The notes below the pieces were generated by a model that was not told the DNA's origin, did not search any database, and saw only the letters and a list, made by a program, of their open reading frames with translations. A stretch of DNA of 64,000 bases from Streptomyces sp. R44. GTDB lineage: Bacteria; Actinomycetota; Actinomycetes; Streptomycetales; Streptomycetaceae. The stretch spans positions 3,720,001 through 3,784,000 of the forward strand of contig NZ_CP163444.1 in the NCBI RefSeq assembly GCF_041053105.1, in the 5' to 3' direction. The position numbers were made by a program, and so were the translations under genes. Positions 33,810-43,074 of the stretch are shown one piece after another. Every line of letters starts with the position of its first letter. The first letter of the stretch is position 1.

Positions 33810-35390
33810 TCAGCCCCGCTCCCTCAGCTCCCCCTTCACCACTTTCCCGCTCGCGTTCCTCGGCAGCTCCGGCACGAACTCGACCTCCCTCGGCACCTTG
33901 TAGTTCGCCATCTCCCGCCGCGACCAGGCGATCAGGTCGTCCGCCGTGACCCCCGCCCCCGGCCGCCGTACGGCGAAGGCCTTGCCGACCTCGCCCAGGC
34001 GCGCGTCCGGGATGCCGATGACGGCGACGTCCGCGATGTCGGGGTGCAGGCCGAGGAGCTGTTCGATCTCGGCCGGGTAGGCGTTGAAGCCGCCGACGAT
34101 GAACATGTCCTTGAGCCGGTCGGTGATCCGGAGGTTCCCCGTCTCGTCCAGGACGCCGATGTCCCCGGTGTGCAGCCAGCCGTCCGCGTCGATCGTCGCC
34201 GCCGTCGCCTCCTCGTCCTCGAAGTAGCCGCTCATCACGTGGTGGCCCCGGACCAGCACCTCGCCCGTCTCCGAGAGGCGCACCTCCGTGCCGGGGACCG
34301 GGCGGCCGGAGGTCCTGGCGATCGTCCCGTCCGGGTCGTCGCGGCGGCACATCGTGACGATGCCGCTCGCCTCCGACAGGCCGTACGCCGTGAGGACCGT
34401 GCCCACGCCCAGTTCGGAGCGGAGGCGTTCGACCAGCCGGAGCGGGACCACGGCCGCGCCCGTCACGACGAGGCGGAGGGTGGCGAGGTCGTGCGCGGGG
34501 CGGGCCGGGTGGTCCAGGAGGGACTGGTGGAGGGTGGGCGGGCCGGGGAGGACGGTGATGCGTTCGGCGGCGATGTTGGCGAGGACGGTGTCGACGGTGA
34601 AGACGGACTGCGGGACGATCACCGCGCCCCGCATGAGGCAGGCGAGGATGCCGGCCTTGTAGCCGAAGGTGTGGAAGAAGGGGTTCACCACGAGGTAGCG
34701 GTCGCCTTCCGCCAGGCCCGCGAGATCGGACCAGATCGCGTAGCAGCGCAGGGACTGGGCGTGGCTGATGACGGCGCCCTTGGGACGGCCGGTGGTGCCC
34801 GAGGTGTAGATGATGTCGGAGGGGGCGTCGGGGTCGATGCCGTCGGCGCGGGCGCGGACCCGGGCGGCCGGGACGCTGTCGCCCTCCGCGAGGAAGGCCT
34901 TCAGGGTCGTCCAGCCGGCCTCGTCGGGGGCGGTGTCGCCGAGGACCACCACCTTTTCCAGGTCGGGGAGTTCGATGCCCGAGCGGCGCAGGGAGGCCAC
35001 GTACGAGGTGCCGAGGAAGGTACCGGTGACGAAGAGCAGCCGGGCGCGGGAGCGCCGGAGGACGTCGGCGGCCTCGGTGCCCTTGAAGCGGGTGTTCAGG
35101 GGGACGAGGACGGCGCCGGCGGTGACGGCGCCGAGGGCGGAGACGATCCAGTCGAGGGTGTTGGGGGCCCAGATGGCGATCCGGTCCCCGCTCCGTATCC
35201 CGGTGACGAGGCAGGCCGCGGCGGCCCGTTCGACGCGTTCGCCGAGTTCGGCGTAGGTGACGCGGACGCGGCCGTCGACGACGGCCTCCCGCCGTCCGTA
35301 CCGCTCGGCCGCCGCCCGTACGAGTCCGGGGATCGTGCCCCACTCCAGGTCGCCGCGCGGGTCATCACCCGGGTCCATGCTGACGTCCAT
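33810..35390 (-). CDS. FadD3-like acyl-CoA ligase, operator-controlled
   Basis: 526 residues of the ANL adenylating family. The P-loop motif YTSGTTGRPKG is at residues 195-205. YGLSEASG, the GDIGVLDETGNLRITDRLKDMFIVGGFNAYPAEIE hinge region and the terminal Lys (PRNASGKVVKGELRERG) are all present, so it should form an acyl-AMP and then an acyl-CoA. The pattern is closest, in my judgement, to FadD3, which activates the propionate side chain of a steroid ring remnant in mycobacteria. It diverges from the Ltp/DUF35/hydratase operon across operator sites 7 and 8. Confidence 0.9.
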   Translation of the reverse strand: MDVSMDPGDDPRGDLEWGTIPGLVRAAAERYGRREAVVDGRVRVTYAELGERVERAAAACLVTGIRSGDRIAIWAPNTLDWIVSALGAVTAGAVLVPLNTRFKGTEAADVLRRSRARLLFVTGTFLGTSYVASLRRSGIELPDLEKVVVLGDTAPDEAGWTTLKAFLAEGDSVPAARVRARADGIDPDAPSDIIYTSGTTGRPKGAVISHAQSLRCYAIWSDLAGLAEGDRYLVVNPFFHTFGYKAGILACLMRGAVIVPQSVFTVDTVLANIAAERITVLPGPPTLHQSLLDHPARPAHDLATLRLVVTGAAVVPLRLVERLRSELGVGTVLTAYGLSEASGIVTMCRRDDPDGTIARTSGRPVPGTEVRLSETGEVLVRGHHVMSGYFEDEEATAATIDADGWLHTGDIGVLDETGNLRITDRLKDMFIVGGFNAYPAEIEQLLGLHPDIADVAVIGIPDARLGEVGKAFAVRRPGAGVTADDLIAWSRREMANYKVPREVEFVPELPRNASGKVVKGELRERG

Positions 35391-35406
35391 GCCCCACCTC
35401 CCTGTA

Positions 35407-35450
35407 GCTGACTATCCGTCAGATTAGTTGTAGCCTGACGCGCTGTCAGC
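35407..35450. promoter_or_regulatory. Regulon operators, sites 7 and 8
   Basis: Site 7, gctgactatccgtcagat, has core 35409-35421 with one mismatch in the left arm. Site 8, cctgacgcgctgtcagc, has core 35436-35448 with one mismatch in the right arm. Centres are 27 bp apart. They fill the 84-base gap between the divergent CoA ligase (35390) and Ltp (35475) starts. Confidence 0.72.
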
Positions 35451-35474
35451 AGTGCTGCCCCATGAGGAGGTTCG

Positions 35475-36617
35475 GTGCTCAAGGACGCCACGGCCATCGT
35501 CGGGATAGGACAGACCGCCTTCGCGAAACAGCTCCACGAGACCGAGAAGACCCTCGCCTGCCGGGCGATCCTCGCCGCTCTCGACGACGCCGGCATCGAC
35601 CCCTCCGAGGTCGACGCCTTCGCCTCGTACACAATGGAGGAGACCGACGAGGTCGAGGTGGCCAAGGCCATCGGGGCCGGCGACGTCACCTTCTTCAGCA
35701 AGGTGGGGTTCGGCGGAGGCGGCTCCTGCGCCACCGTCGGCCACCTCGCCGCCGCCGTCGCCACCGGCCAGGCGAGCGTCGGCGTCGCCTGGCGGTCCCG
35801 GAAACGGGGCTCGGGCCCCCGCCCCTGGAAGAACACCGCCGTCCAGCTGCCCACCCCCGGCCAGTGGACCCGCCCCTTCGGGCTGCTCCGCCCCGCCGAC
35901 GAGATCGGCATGCTCGCCCGCCGCTACATGCACGAGTACGGCGCCACCCGCGACCACCTCTTCAACGTCGCCCTGGCCTGCCGCAACCGCGCCAACCAGA
36001 ACCCCGCCGCGATCATGTACGAGCGCCCGCTGACCCGCGAGATGTACATGACGGCCCGCTGGATCAGCGAACCCCTCTGCCTCTTCGACAACTGCCTGGA
36101 GACGGACGGTGCGCTCGCCTGCGTGATCGTCTCCGCCGAGCGCGCCCGCGACTGCCGCCGGAAACCCGTCTACGTGCACTCCGCCGCCCAGGGCCTGCCC
36201 GCCCAGCACCACGGCATGGTCAACTACTGGAACGACGACCCGCTCTCCGGCCCCGCCTGGACCGCCGCCCGCCACCTCTGGAAGCAGGCCGACTTCGGCC
36301 CCGCCGACGTGGACGTCGCCCAGATCTACGACGCCTTCACCCCGCTCGTCCCGCTCTCCCTGGAGGGCTACGGCTTCTGCGGCAGAGGAGAAGGGGCCGC
36401 CTTCACCGAAGGGGGCGCCCTGGAGATCGGCGGCAGGCTGCCGCTCAACACCGGCGGCGGCGGGCTCTCCGAGGCGTACGTCCACGGCTTCAACCTCATC
36501 AACGAGGGCGTCAAGCAGCTCCGCGGCACCTCCACCGCCCAGGTCCCCGACGCGGCCACCTGCCTGGTCACGGCGGGCGAGGGCGTCCCCACCTCGGCCA
36601 TCCTCCTCAGGAGCTGA
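35475..36617 (+). CDS. Lipid-transfer protein / thiolase-fold aldolase (Ltp2-like)
   Basis: 380 residues from GTG 35475 with GAGGAGG upstream. It has the thiolase fold of SCP-x-type lipid-transfer proteins: AIVGIGQTAFAKQ at the start, GGGGSCATVGHLAAAVATGQ, MHEYGATRDH, DVAQIYDAFTPLVPLSLEGYGFCGRGEG and NTGGGGLSEAYVHG near the end. In steroid side-chain degradation, Ltp2-type proteins work as retro-aldolases together with a DUF35 partner. The very next gene is a DUF35 protein, so an aldolase or thiolase step on a CoA ester is likely. Confidence 0.88.
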   Translation: MLKDATAIVGIGQTAFAKQLHETEKTLACRAILAALDDAGIDPSEVDAFASYTMEETDEVEVAKAIGAGDVTFFSKVGFGGGGSCATVGHLAAAVATGQASVGVAWRSRKRGSGPRPWKNTAVQLPTPGQWTRPFGLLRPADEIGMLARRYMHEYGATRDHLFNVALACRNRANQNPAAIMYERPLTREMYMTARWISEPLCLFDNCLETDGALACVIVSAERARDCRRKPVYVHSAAQGLPAQHHGMVNYWNDDPLSGPAWTAARHLWKQADFGPADVDVAQIYDAFTPLVPLSLEGYGFCGRGEGAAFTEGGALEIGGRLPLNTGGGGLSEAYVHGFNLINEGVKQLRGTSTAQVPDAATCLVTAGEGVPTSAILLRS

Positions 36618-36622
36618 TCCCC

Positions 36623-37048
36623 TTGCTGAACCCCGTCATCGACGAAGACGGCGCCCCCTTCTGGGAGTACGCCGCCCGCGGCGAACTCCGCGTCCAGGCC
36701 TGCGCCGACTGCGGCGAGCTCCGCTTCCCGCCCCGCCCCTGCTGCCCGCACTGCCGGTCCTTCGACAGCGAGTGGCGGCTCATGTCCGGACGCGGCCGCA
36801 TCTGGTCGTACGTCCTCCCCCACCCGCCGCTCCTGCCCGACTACGCCGCCCAGGCCCCGTACAACGCGGTCCTCGTCGAACTCGCCGACGCTCCCCGCAT
36901 CCGCCTCGCCGGCAACGTCGTCGCCGCGCCCGACGCCCCCCTGAACTCCGTAGACCCGGCCCGGCTCCGCATCGGCGCCCCCGTCCGGGTCGCCTTCACC
37001 GAGATCGACGGCCTCGCCGTCCCCCGCTGGCTCCTGGAGCGCCCATGA
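36623..37048 (+). CDS. DUF35 / OB-fold Zn-ribbon protein, partner of the Ltp aldolase
   Basis: 141 residues. The start is TTG 36623, chosen for AGGAG 9 bases upstream. A Zn ribbon with four Cys (CADCGELRFPPRPCCPHC) precedes an OB fold (SGRGRIWSYVLPHPPLLPDY...YNAVLVELAD...IRLAGNVV). Such proteins bind acyl-CoA and form complexes with thiolase-like or aldolase subunits. The gene starts 5 bases after the Ltp stop and overlaps the hydratase start (ATGA at 37045-37048), so all three are one tightly coupled operon. Confidence 0.9.
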   Translation: MLNPVIDEDGAPFWEYAARGELRVQACADCGELRFPPRPCCPHCRSFDSEWRLMSGRGRIWSYVLPHPPLLPDYAAQAPYNAVLVELADAPRIRLAGNVVAAPDAPLNSVDPARLRIGAPVRVAFTEIDGLAVPRWLLERP

Positions 37049-37821
37049 CCGTCCGCGTGGAACGCGACAAGGAGACCGGGGTCGCGGTCGTCACCCTCGA
37101 CCGGCCCGCCAGACACAACGCGATCACCCTGGAGATGGCCCGCGAACTGGGGGCCGTCTGGCGGAGCTTCCGGTACGAGGACGAGGTCCGGGCCGTCGTC
37201 GTCACCGGGGCCGGCGGGCGGGCCTTCTGCACCGGGATCGACCGCGAGGACGCCGGAAGGATCCCGCAGCCCTCCTCCCCGTACACGATCGACGACCCCC
37301 TCCTCACCATCGGCCCCAAGGCGAACGACCTGTGGAAACCGGTGATCGCCGCCGTCGAGGGCATGGCCTGCGGCGGCGCCTTCTACCTGCTCGGCGAGGC
37401 GGAGTTCCTGATCGCGGGCGAGAGCGCCACCTTCTTCGACCCGCACACCACCTACGGGATGGTCAGCGCCTTCGAGACCGTCCACATGGCGCAGAAGATG
37501 CCGTACGGAGAAATCGCCCGGATGGCCCTCATGGGCACCGCCGAACGGGTCTCCGCCCGCCGCGCGTACGAGACGGGCCTGGTCAGCGAGGTGACGGAAC
37601 CCGGCGGAGCCCTCGATGCCGCGCTCCGCGCCGCCGCCGTCATCGCCTCGTACCCGACCGGGGCCGTCCAGGGCACCGTCCGGGCCCTCTGGTCCACCAG
37701 GGACGCCTCCCGCACCCCGGCCCTCGCGCACGCCCCGCACCTGGTGACGCTCGGGAACCTGCCGGCGGACCGGCAGGCGGAGCTTTTCACCCGGAGGAGC
37801 GACGGGCACCGGCTCCGATAG
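37045..37821 (+). CDS. Enoyl-CoA hydratase/isomerase family protein
   Basis: 258 residues of the crotonase fold: VVTLDRPARHNAITLEMARELGAVW, the oxyanion-hole segments TGAGGRAFCTGID and AVEGMACGGAFYLLGEAEFLIAG, and GTAERVSARRAYETGLVSEV. One usual catalytic Glu position in the EhdG-type segment is not obvious, so hydratase, isomerase or C-C hydrolase activity cannot be separated. It is the last gene of the operator-controlled operon and starts inside the DUF35 stop. Confidence 0.88.
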   Translation: MTVRVERDKETGVAVVTLDRPARHNAITLEMARELGAVWRSFRYEDEVRAVVVTGAGGRAFCTGIDREDAGRIPQPSSPYTIDDPLLTIGPKANDLWKPVIAAVEGMACGGAFYLLGEAEFLIAGESATFFDPHTTYGMVSAFETVHMAQKMPYGEIARMALMGTAERVSARRAYETGLVSEVTEPGGALDAALRAAAVIASYPTGAVQGTVRALWSTRDASRTPALAHAPHLVTLGNLPADRQAELFTRRSDGHRLR

Positions 37822-37948
37822 CGGTTGCAACATTCTGTTTTAATGGATCTTGATTTGATGAAACACCGTCAACGGCGGTGGGACAGCCCCGCGTTCGCAG
37901 CCGGATCGGGCCTCGCCCGGCCGCTGTGGCACGCAACGGGGAGCTGTG

Positions 37949-39118
37949 ATGGGACGACGAATCGCCAAGGCCGGACTCGCGGCCGGAGCCGCACTCCTGC
38001 TGGCCGCCTGCGGCGGCGGCAACGACCCGGTGACCGGCGCGGGCACCGGCGGCGGGGGCGGCGGTGAGGCCGGCCAGGGCGACGGCGACGGCGGCGCGGC
38101 GAAGACCGCCTCGCTCGCGCAGCCGGGCAGCCTCACGGTCGCCTTCTGCCAGACCCTCGAAGACGGCACCGGCGGCAAGGGCTACCAGGTCATCCTGCGC
38201 TCCTTCGCCGCGAAGGACGGCGCCTTCGTCGGCGAGCGCGCCACCACCATGCCGGCCGGCACCGAGCCGATCACCGGCTGCGACGGCGACGGGCCCAGCT
38301 ACCGCGTCAACTCGGCCTTCAACAAGGACCTCACGCTCGTCGCCGGCCTGGTCGACGGCGACCGCGCCGCCGCCTTCGACCTCGCCACCGGCCGCGAGGT
38401 CGCCCCGCCCGACCCCGATTCCTTCACGAAGCGCCCGGACAACGGCGGCGCCGCCTTCCACCCGGTGACCGACCGCCTCTGGTACGACATGGGGCGCCTC
38501 GACACCTCGTCCGCCGACGCCGGCGCCGTCGCCTCACGGGACCCCAAGGGCGGCCTGAAGACCGAGGAGAAGACCCCCGACGAGAAGATCCCCGGTCTTC
38601 TGGAGAAGGACGGCGCCACGGCGGAGACGGTGCTCGCGACGGACGACATCCACGCGCCGGCGGTCCCCGCCGGCGGAGTCGTGGCGACGGGCAACACGAC
38701 GTACGGCGTCCGCCTGAGCAAGGTCCGCCCCGACGGTGACGGCATCGGCGCCGGGGTCTACCTGACCGACATCAAGACCCAGGGCCTCGACGAGGACAAC
38801 CGGGAGTTCTGCGAGCCGGCCTTCTGGCGGAACGCCACCACCCTGGTCTGCGACTTCAAGCAGCTGACGTTCTCCGCCGACTACACGAAGCTCCTGAAGA
38901 CCGAGGACCTCGTCCCCGAGAACGACCGGATCAACGGCCAGCCGGTCCTCTCCGCGGACGGCAAGAGCTTCGCGTTCCTCTCCAAGGGCGAGGACGGCAG
39001 GCGAGGCCTCTTCCGCGGGGACTTCAACGGCGGGGCCCCGGTGAAGATCACCAGCGTGGACCCGCCGGTCGCCGACCCGGAGGACAACCTCCGCACGGCG
39101 CTGATCCGCTGGAACTGA
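37949..39118 (+). CDS. Lipoprotein, probable beta-propeller
   Basis: 389 residues with a lipoprotein signal (RRIAKAGLAAGAALLLAAC; lipobox Cys at about residue 21) followed by a Gly-rich linker, so it is anchored outside the membrane. The remaining ~330 residues contain repeated short beta segments (SYRVNSAFNKDLTLVAGLVDG, LSADGKSFAFLSKGEDGRRGLFRGDF), as in TolB-like propellers. ATG 37949 is preceded by GGGGAG; GTG 37946 is an alternative. The AT-rich 37825-37860 stretch probably holds its promoter. Confidence 0.75.
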   Translation: MGRRIAKAGLAAGAALLLAACGGGNDPVTGAGTGGGGGGEAGQGDGDGGAAKTASLAQPGSLTVAFCQTLEDGTGGKGYQVILRSFAAKDGAFVGERATTMPAGTEPITGCDGDGPSYRVNSAFNKDLTLVAGLVDGDRAAAFDLATGREVAPPDPDSFTKRPDNGGAAFHPVTDRLWYDMGRLDTSSADAGAVASRDPKGGLKTEEKTPDEKIPGLLEKDGATAETVLATDDIHAPAVPAGGVVATGNTTYGVRLSKVRPDGDGIGAGVYLTDIKTQGLDEDNREFCEPAFWRNATTLVCDFKQLTFSADYTKLLKTEDLVPENDRINGQPVLSADGKSFAFLSKGEDGRRGLFRGDFNGGAPVKITSVDPPVADPEDNLRTALIRWN

Positions 39119-39121
39119 CGG

Positions 39122-39739
39122 TCAGCTGCTGGGGGACGCGGTCGCGGAAGCGGACGTGGAGGCGGTCGGAGAAGCCGTCGCCTTCGCGCGCACGTCGTAG
39201 ACGTAGCAGTCCTTCACCTTGTCGACGGCCTTCGGGGTCTTCATCGCGACCTCGAAGGTCTTCGTCTCGTAGGACCCGACGGTGACGACGGTCGTGACCG
39301 AGTCGACCGCCGAACCCGTGACGCCCTTGAACTCCAGCGTCACCTCGTACGTCCCCGCCACCGCGTCCCGCGAGGTGATCCTCAGGGTGGACGTCGTGTC
39401 CGCCTTGCGGGCGGGCTTGCCCTTGCGCTTCTTCTGGGCCGGCTTCACGCAGTCGACGACCACGACCTCGACCTTCGCGGAGGTGGGGGAAGGGCTGACG
39501 CTCGGCGTGGAGCCGCCCGAGCCGTCGTAGTCGTTGTAGTCGTTGTTGCCCTGCTCGTCGCTGGAGCAGCCGCCGCCCGAATCGTCGTCGTCGGAGTGGC
39601 TCCGGCTCTTGCTCTTCCCGCTCTTGCTCTTCCCGCTGCCACCGCTGCTGCCGTGGCCGCCCTTGCCGGTGTGGAAGCCGGTCAGCGCGAGGACCACCAC
39701 CGTGAGCGTCGCCGCGAGCTTCAGGCGTGTCCGTACCAT
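39122..39739 (-). CDS. Secreted Ser/Lys/Asp-rich protein
   Basis: 205 residues from ATG 39739. A short signal sequence (VRTRLKLAATLTVVVLALTGFHTG) leads into a low-complexity region (SGKSKSGKSKSRSHSDDDDSGGG). A compact domain with two Cys follows (VVVDCVKPAQKK and VKDCYVYDV), including beta strands such as TYEVTLEFKGVTGSAVDSVTTVVTVGSYETKTFEV. The C-terminus is a Thr/Ser/Ala tail. No family is recognised. It converges on the lipoprotein gene with only three bases between the stops. Confidence 0.7.
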   Translation of the reverse strand: MVRTRLKLAATLTVVVLALTGFHTGKGGHGSSGGSGKSKSGKSKSRSHSDDDDSGGGCSSDEQGNNDYNDYDGSGGSTPSVSPSPTSAKVEVVVVDCVKPAQKKRKGKPARKADTTSTLRITSRDAVAGTYEVTLEFKGVTGSAVDSVTTVVTVGSYETKTFEVAMKTPKAVDKVKDCYVYDVRAKATASPTASTSASATASPSS

Positions 39740-39864
39740 CGCCGCCCTCTCCTCTGTCTGTCGTGTCCGCGCCACCCTAGCGTCGGGTCCGTGCCACGTG
39801 GCGGGGCCCCCTCACCCGGCGTAGCGTCGGGAACGAGGGCCGGACCGCCGAGGAGGCCGCATCG

Positions 39865-40461
39865 ATGATCCGCAACATCGCCGGCTCGGTCCTGGCTCTC
39901 GCCGGAGCGACGGCCGCCGTCTGGAGCCCCTTCCGTGCCTGGTACGACGGCCGTCACGGGCGCGACTACGCCATCGGGGAGCTGTTCACCGGCGTCACCG
40001 ACAAGAAGGCCGAAGTCCTGGGCTCGATCCTGCTCCCCCTCGCCTTCGCAGCCCTCGTCGCCCTGGTCGGCGTGGTGCTCCGCTCCCGGCTGATCGTCGC
40101 CCTCGCCGGGCTCGTCGTCCTGGGCTTCACGATCCTGTGGATGGTGCGGGTGGGGGAGGCGGAGGGCAGCCTCACCATCGACGCGGACGGCACGGGGCTC
40201 GGCGAAGGGGTCGCCGTCGCCTTCGGCGGCGGCGTCCTGATGCTCCTGGGCGCGCTCGTCATGTCGGGACGGAGACGCACGCACCGGGTGGACCGGGCGC
40301 CGGCGCGCGGCCGCCCGCCCCTGGACGGCCCGCCGACGGGCCCGCCGGGGCCCTCGGCACCTCCGCCGGACCGGCCCCCGGCGGACCCGAGTCCGTCGGA
40401 GCAGACGCTGACGTGGCCCCAGCAGGAGCCGCCCGGGCAGGACGGCCCCCGGGGTCCCTAG
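39865..40461 (+). CDS. Small membrane protein next to afsK
   Basis: 198 residues with four membrane spans (about 6-22, 55-72, 78-95 and 118-134) and a Pro-rich cytoplasmic tail of ~60 residues. It lies between afsS and afsK, where S. coelicolor also has an uncharacterised gene. Its TAG stop and that of afsK are read from the same palindromic CTAG (40458-40461), a four-base convergent overlap. Confidence 0.75.
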   Translation: MIRNIAGSVLALAGATAAVWSPFRAWYDGRHGRDYAIGELFTGVTDKKAEVLGSILLPLAFAALVALVGVVLRSRLIVALAGLVVLGFTILWMVRVGEAEGSLTIDADGTGLGEGVAVAFGGGVLMLLGALVMSGRRRTHRVDRAPARGRPPLDGPPTGPPGPSAPPPDRPPADPSPSEQTLTWPQQEPPGQDGPRGP

Positions 40462-42932
40462 CCGCGCGGCGCGGCCGCGCCCCTGCCGGTCGCCGTGCCC
40501 TTGACCGCGTCCAGCGCGTACACGCAGCGGTCCTTGCTGCACGCGTACACGACCCCGCCCTTCGCCACCGGCGAGCCGGTGATCTCGCCGCCGGTGGCGA
40601 GCTTCCAGCGGAGCTGCCCGCCGGTCGCGTCCAGGGTGTACAGGACGTGGTCGGCCGAGCCGAAGTGCACCCGGCCGTCGGCGACGACCGGGGAGCCGAC
40701 CAGCTCGCCGCCCGCCGCGAACCGCCACCGGGGGGTGCCGGTGACCGCGTCGAGCGTGTAGAGCGCGCTGCCGCTGCCGACGTGCACGTTGCCGTCGGCG
40801 ACGAGCACCGGCTCGGTGGACTGGCGCGGCTCGGTCGCGATCCGCCAGCGGTCCTGCCCGGTGGTGGCGTCGAGCGCGTACACCGTGCCGAGGTGGTCCG
40901 AGAGGTACACCCCGCCGCCGGTGACGGCCGGTCCCGGCGCGAACGCGGGCGGGGAGAGGAAGACGGCCGGCGCCTCGAAGTGCCAGCGGACGTGCCCGCC
41001 GGCGATGTCGATCGACAGGACCCTGGTCCCGGCGGAGACGTACACACAGCCGTCCTCGGCCGGGGCCACCCGGACCGGCACGTTGCCGCAGGAGGCGGCG
41101 TCGCCGATCGGGTACGACCAGCGCTCCACGCCCGTGCGGGCGTCGAGGGCCTGGAGCCGGGCGTCCCGCCACACGTACACGGTGTCGCCGTGCACGGCGG
41201 GCCCCGCCTCCGGGGTCTCGAAGTCGGTCTGGGCGCCGGTGAGCTCCCACAGCTTGGCGCCGTTGGAGGCCTCCCAGCCCTGCACCCCGCCGCCGCGCGT
41301 ACCGGTGACGACGGTGCCCCGGTCGACCTGGAGCGCGTACACCCAGGCGTCCGTGTGCAGCCGCCAGCGCTCGCTGCCGTCGTCGGCGTCGAGCGCGTAG
41401 AGGGTGGGGCCGTCGGAGGCGTGGATGCGGCCCGAGGAGACCGCCATCGACCAGGCGACGTCCCGGGTCTTGAACTGGCGCCGGCCACTCCCCGTGTCCA
41501 GGGCGTGCACCTCGAAGGAGGTCACGTACAGCAGATCGCCGTCGACGACCGGGGTGCCCCAGACGTCGTTCGACATCCGGAAGCGCCAGGGCCGCCAGTG
41601 GCCGGGCTCCGGCGGCGGCTGCGGTGCCGTCTGGTCGGTGCCCTGCGAGGGCACGGACACCGGGCGCGAGCCGTGCTGCGGGGCCTGCTCGGCGCCGTGC
41701 GGGCCGCCGCCGGGCGGGCGGATCCAGCCGGTCGCGGGGCCCGCGTCGGCGCCCCGCCCGACGGCGAGCGCCGCCCGGGTGTCGGCGACCCGGGGGCCGG
41801 GGCCGATCGGCACGGTCGCGCCGCCGAGGCGCACGGGACCGCCCGCGCTCTCGGAGGGCCCGGCGTGCCGGCCGCCGACGGGCGCGTGCTCCGGCGCCCG
41901 CCCGGGTGACCGCTCCGGCGCCCGCTCCGGTGCCCGCTCGGGTGCCCGCTCCGGTCGCTCCGGGAAGCGGGGGTCCTGGCGGGGGCCCGGCGGGTCCGCC
42001 GGGGGCGGGGGCGGCGCGGTCGGGCTGGGCAGCTGACGGCCGCCGCCGCGACGGCGCTCGATCATGGCGGTGGCGCTCAGCGGCAGCCACGCGGAGGCGG
42101 TGCCGCTGTCGTCGCTGCCGGGGCCGAAGAGGTGCGGGGCCAGCTGCGCCTGGAGGTCGGCCGGGGTGGGCCGGCGCGTGACGTCCATCTGCATGCAGGA
42201 GTCGATGAGCGGCCGCAGCTCGTCCGGGAGGCCCTCCAGGTCGGGGCCCTCCCGCAGCAGCATGAAGACGGTCTCGACGGGGTTGGCGCCGTGGAAGGGC
42301 GCGTGCCCGGTGGCGGCGAAGACCAGCATCGAGCCCAGCGAGAAGACATCGCTGGCGCCGGTGACGCTGCGCGAGTCGCGGGCCTGCTCGGGCGACATGT
42401 AGGCCGGGGTGCCGACGGCGACATTGGTCATGGTCAGGCGCGTGTTGGAGACGCCCGACGCGATGCCGAAGTCGATCACCCGGGGGCCGTCCTCGACGAC
42501 GAGGACGTTGGAGGGCTTGAGGTCTCGGTGGACCAGCCCCGCGCCGTGGATGGACTGCAGGGCCTCGGCGACGCCCGCGGCGAGCCAGCGGACGGCCTGG
42601 GCCGGGAGCGGCCCGCACTCGTTCACTATCTCTTCGAGGGAGGGCGCCGGGACGTAGGCGGTGGCCAGCCAGGGCACGGCGGCGCGCGGGTCGGCGTCGA
42701 CGACGGCGGCCGTGTAGAAGCCGGAGACCGCCCGGGCGGCCTCCACCTCCCGGGTGAAGCGGACCCGGAACAGCTGGTCCTCCGCGAGCTCCGTGCGCAC
42801 GGTCTTGATCGCCACGCGCCGGCCCGAGGCCGAGCGCGCGAGATAGACCAGGCCCATTCCGCCCGCGCCGAGCCGGCCCAGCACCTCGAAGGGCCCGATA
42901 CGTCTCGGGTCGTGCTGCGTCAGCTGTTCCAC
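40458..42932 (-). CDS. afsK: AfsK, Ser/Thr protein kinase with PQQ beta-propeller sensor
   Basis: 824 residues from GTG 42932. The kinase domain (about 12-280) has the glycine loop [12 protein letters not shown], Lys43 in VAIKTV, catalytic Asp137 in HRDLKPSN and DFG Asp154. A Pro-rich linker (about 300-450) precedes a PQQ-type propeller of about seven blades (repeats such as [15 protein letters not shown] and [15 protein letters not shown]). This architecture matches AfsK, which autophosphorylates and phosphorylates AfsR; S-adenosylmethionine has been reported to stimulate it. No membrane span is present. In this genome it lies about 7.7 kb from afsS. Confidence 0.92.
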   Translation of the reverse strand: MEQLTQHDPRRIGPFEVLGRLGAGGMGLVYLARSASGRRVAIKTVRTELAEDQLFRVRFTREVEAARAVSGFYTAAVVDADPRAAVPWLATAYVPAPSLEEIVNECGPLPAQAVRWLAAGVAEALQSIHGAGLVHRDLKPSNVLVVEDGPRVIDFGIASGVSNTRLTMTNVAVGTPAYMSPEQARDSRSVTGASDVFSLGSMLVFAATGHAPFHGANPVETVFMLLREGPDLEGLPDELRPLIDSCMQMDVTRRPTPADLQAQLAPHLFGPGSDDSGTASAWLPLSATAMIERRRGGGRQLPSPTAPPPPPADPPGPRQDPRFPERPERAPERAPERAPERSPGRAPEHAPVGGRHAGPSESAGGPVRLGGATVPIGPGPRVADTRAALAVGRGADAGPATGWIRPPGGGPHGAEQAPQHGSRPVSVPSQGTDQTAPQPPPEPGHWRPWRFRMSNDVWGTPVVDGDLLYVTSFEVHALDTGSGRRQFKTRDVAWSMAVSSGRIHASDGPTLYALDADDGSERWRLHTDAWVYALQVDRGTVVTGTRGGGVQGWEASNGAKLWELTGAQTDFETPEAGPAVHGDTVYVWRDARLQALDARTGVERWSYPIGDAASCGNVPVRVAPAEDGCVYVSAGTRVLSIDIAGGHVRWHFEAPAVFLSPPAFAPGPAVTGGGVYLSDHLGTVYALDATTGQDRWRIATEPRQSTEPVLVADGNVHVGSGSALYTLDAVTGTPRWRFAAGGELVGSPVVADGRVHFGSADHVLYTLDATGGQLRWKLATGGEITGSPVAKGGVVYACSKDRCVYALDAVKGTATGRGAAAPRG

Positions 42933-43074
42933 TTGCCTGCCACCTCCCCGTACGGGCCATGAGGGTACGGCCCCGTGGACCCTGATTCTTCCTGTCCGAG
43001 GGCCCGGTTGCGAACCCGGGGGCGGATCGGGGTGTCACACCTCATAAGCACCGGGCAGCGCAGGTGCGGACGGT

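Noticed and set aside
39721..43038. A 1105-codon frame overlapping afsK in another frame
   Set aside because: Arg/Pro-rich shadow; afsK has all kinase motifs in its own frame.
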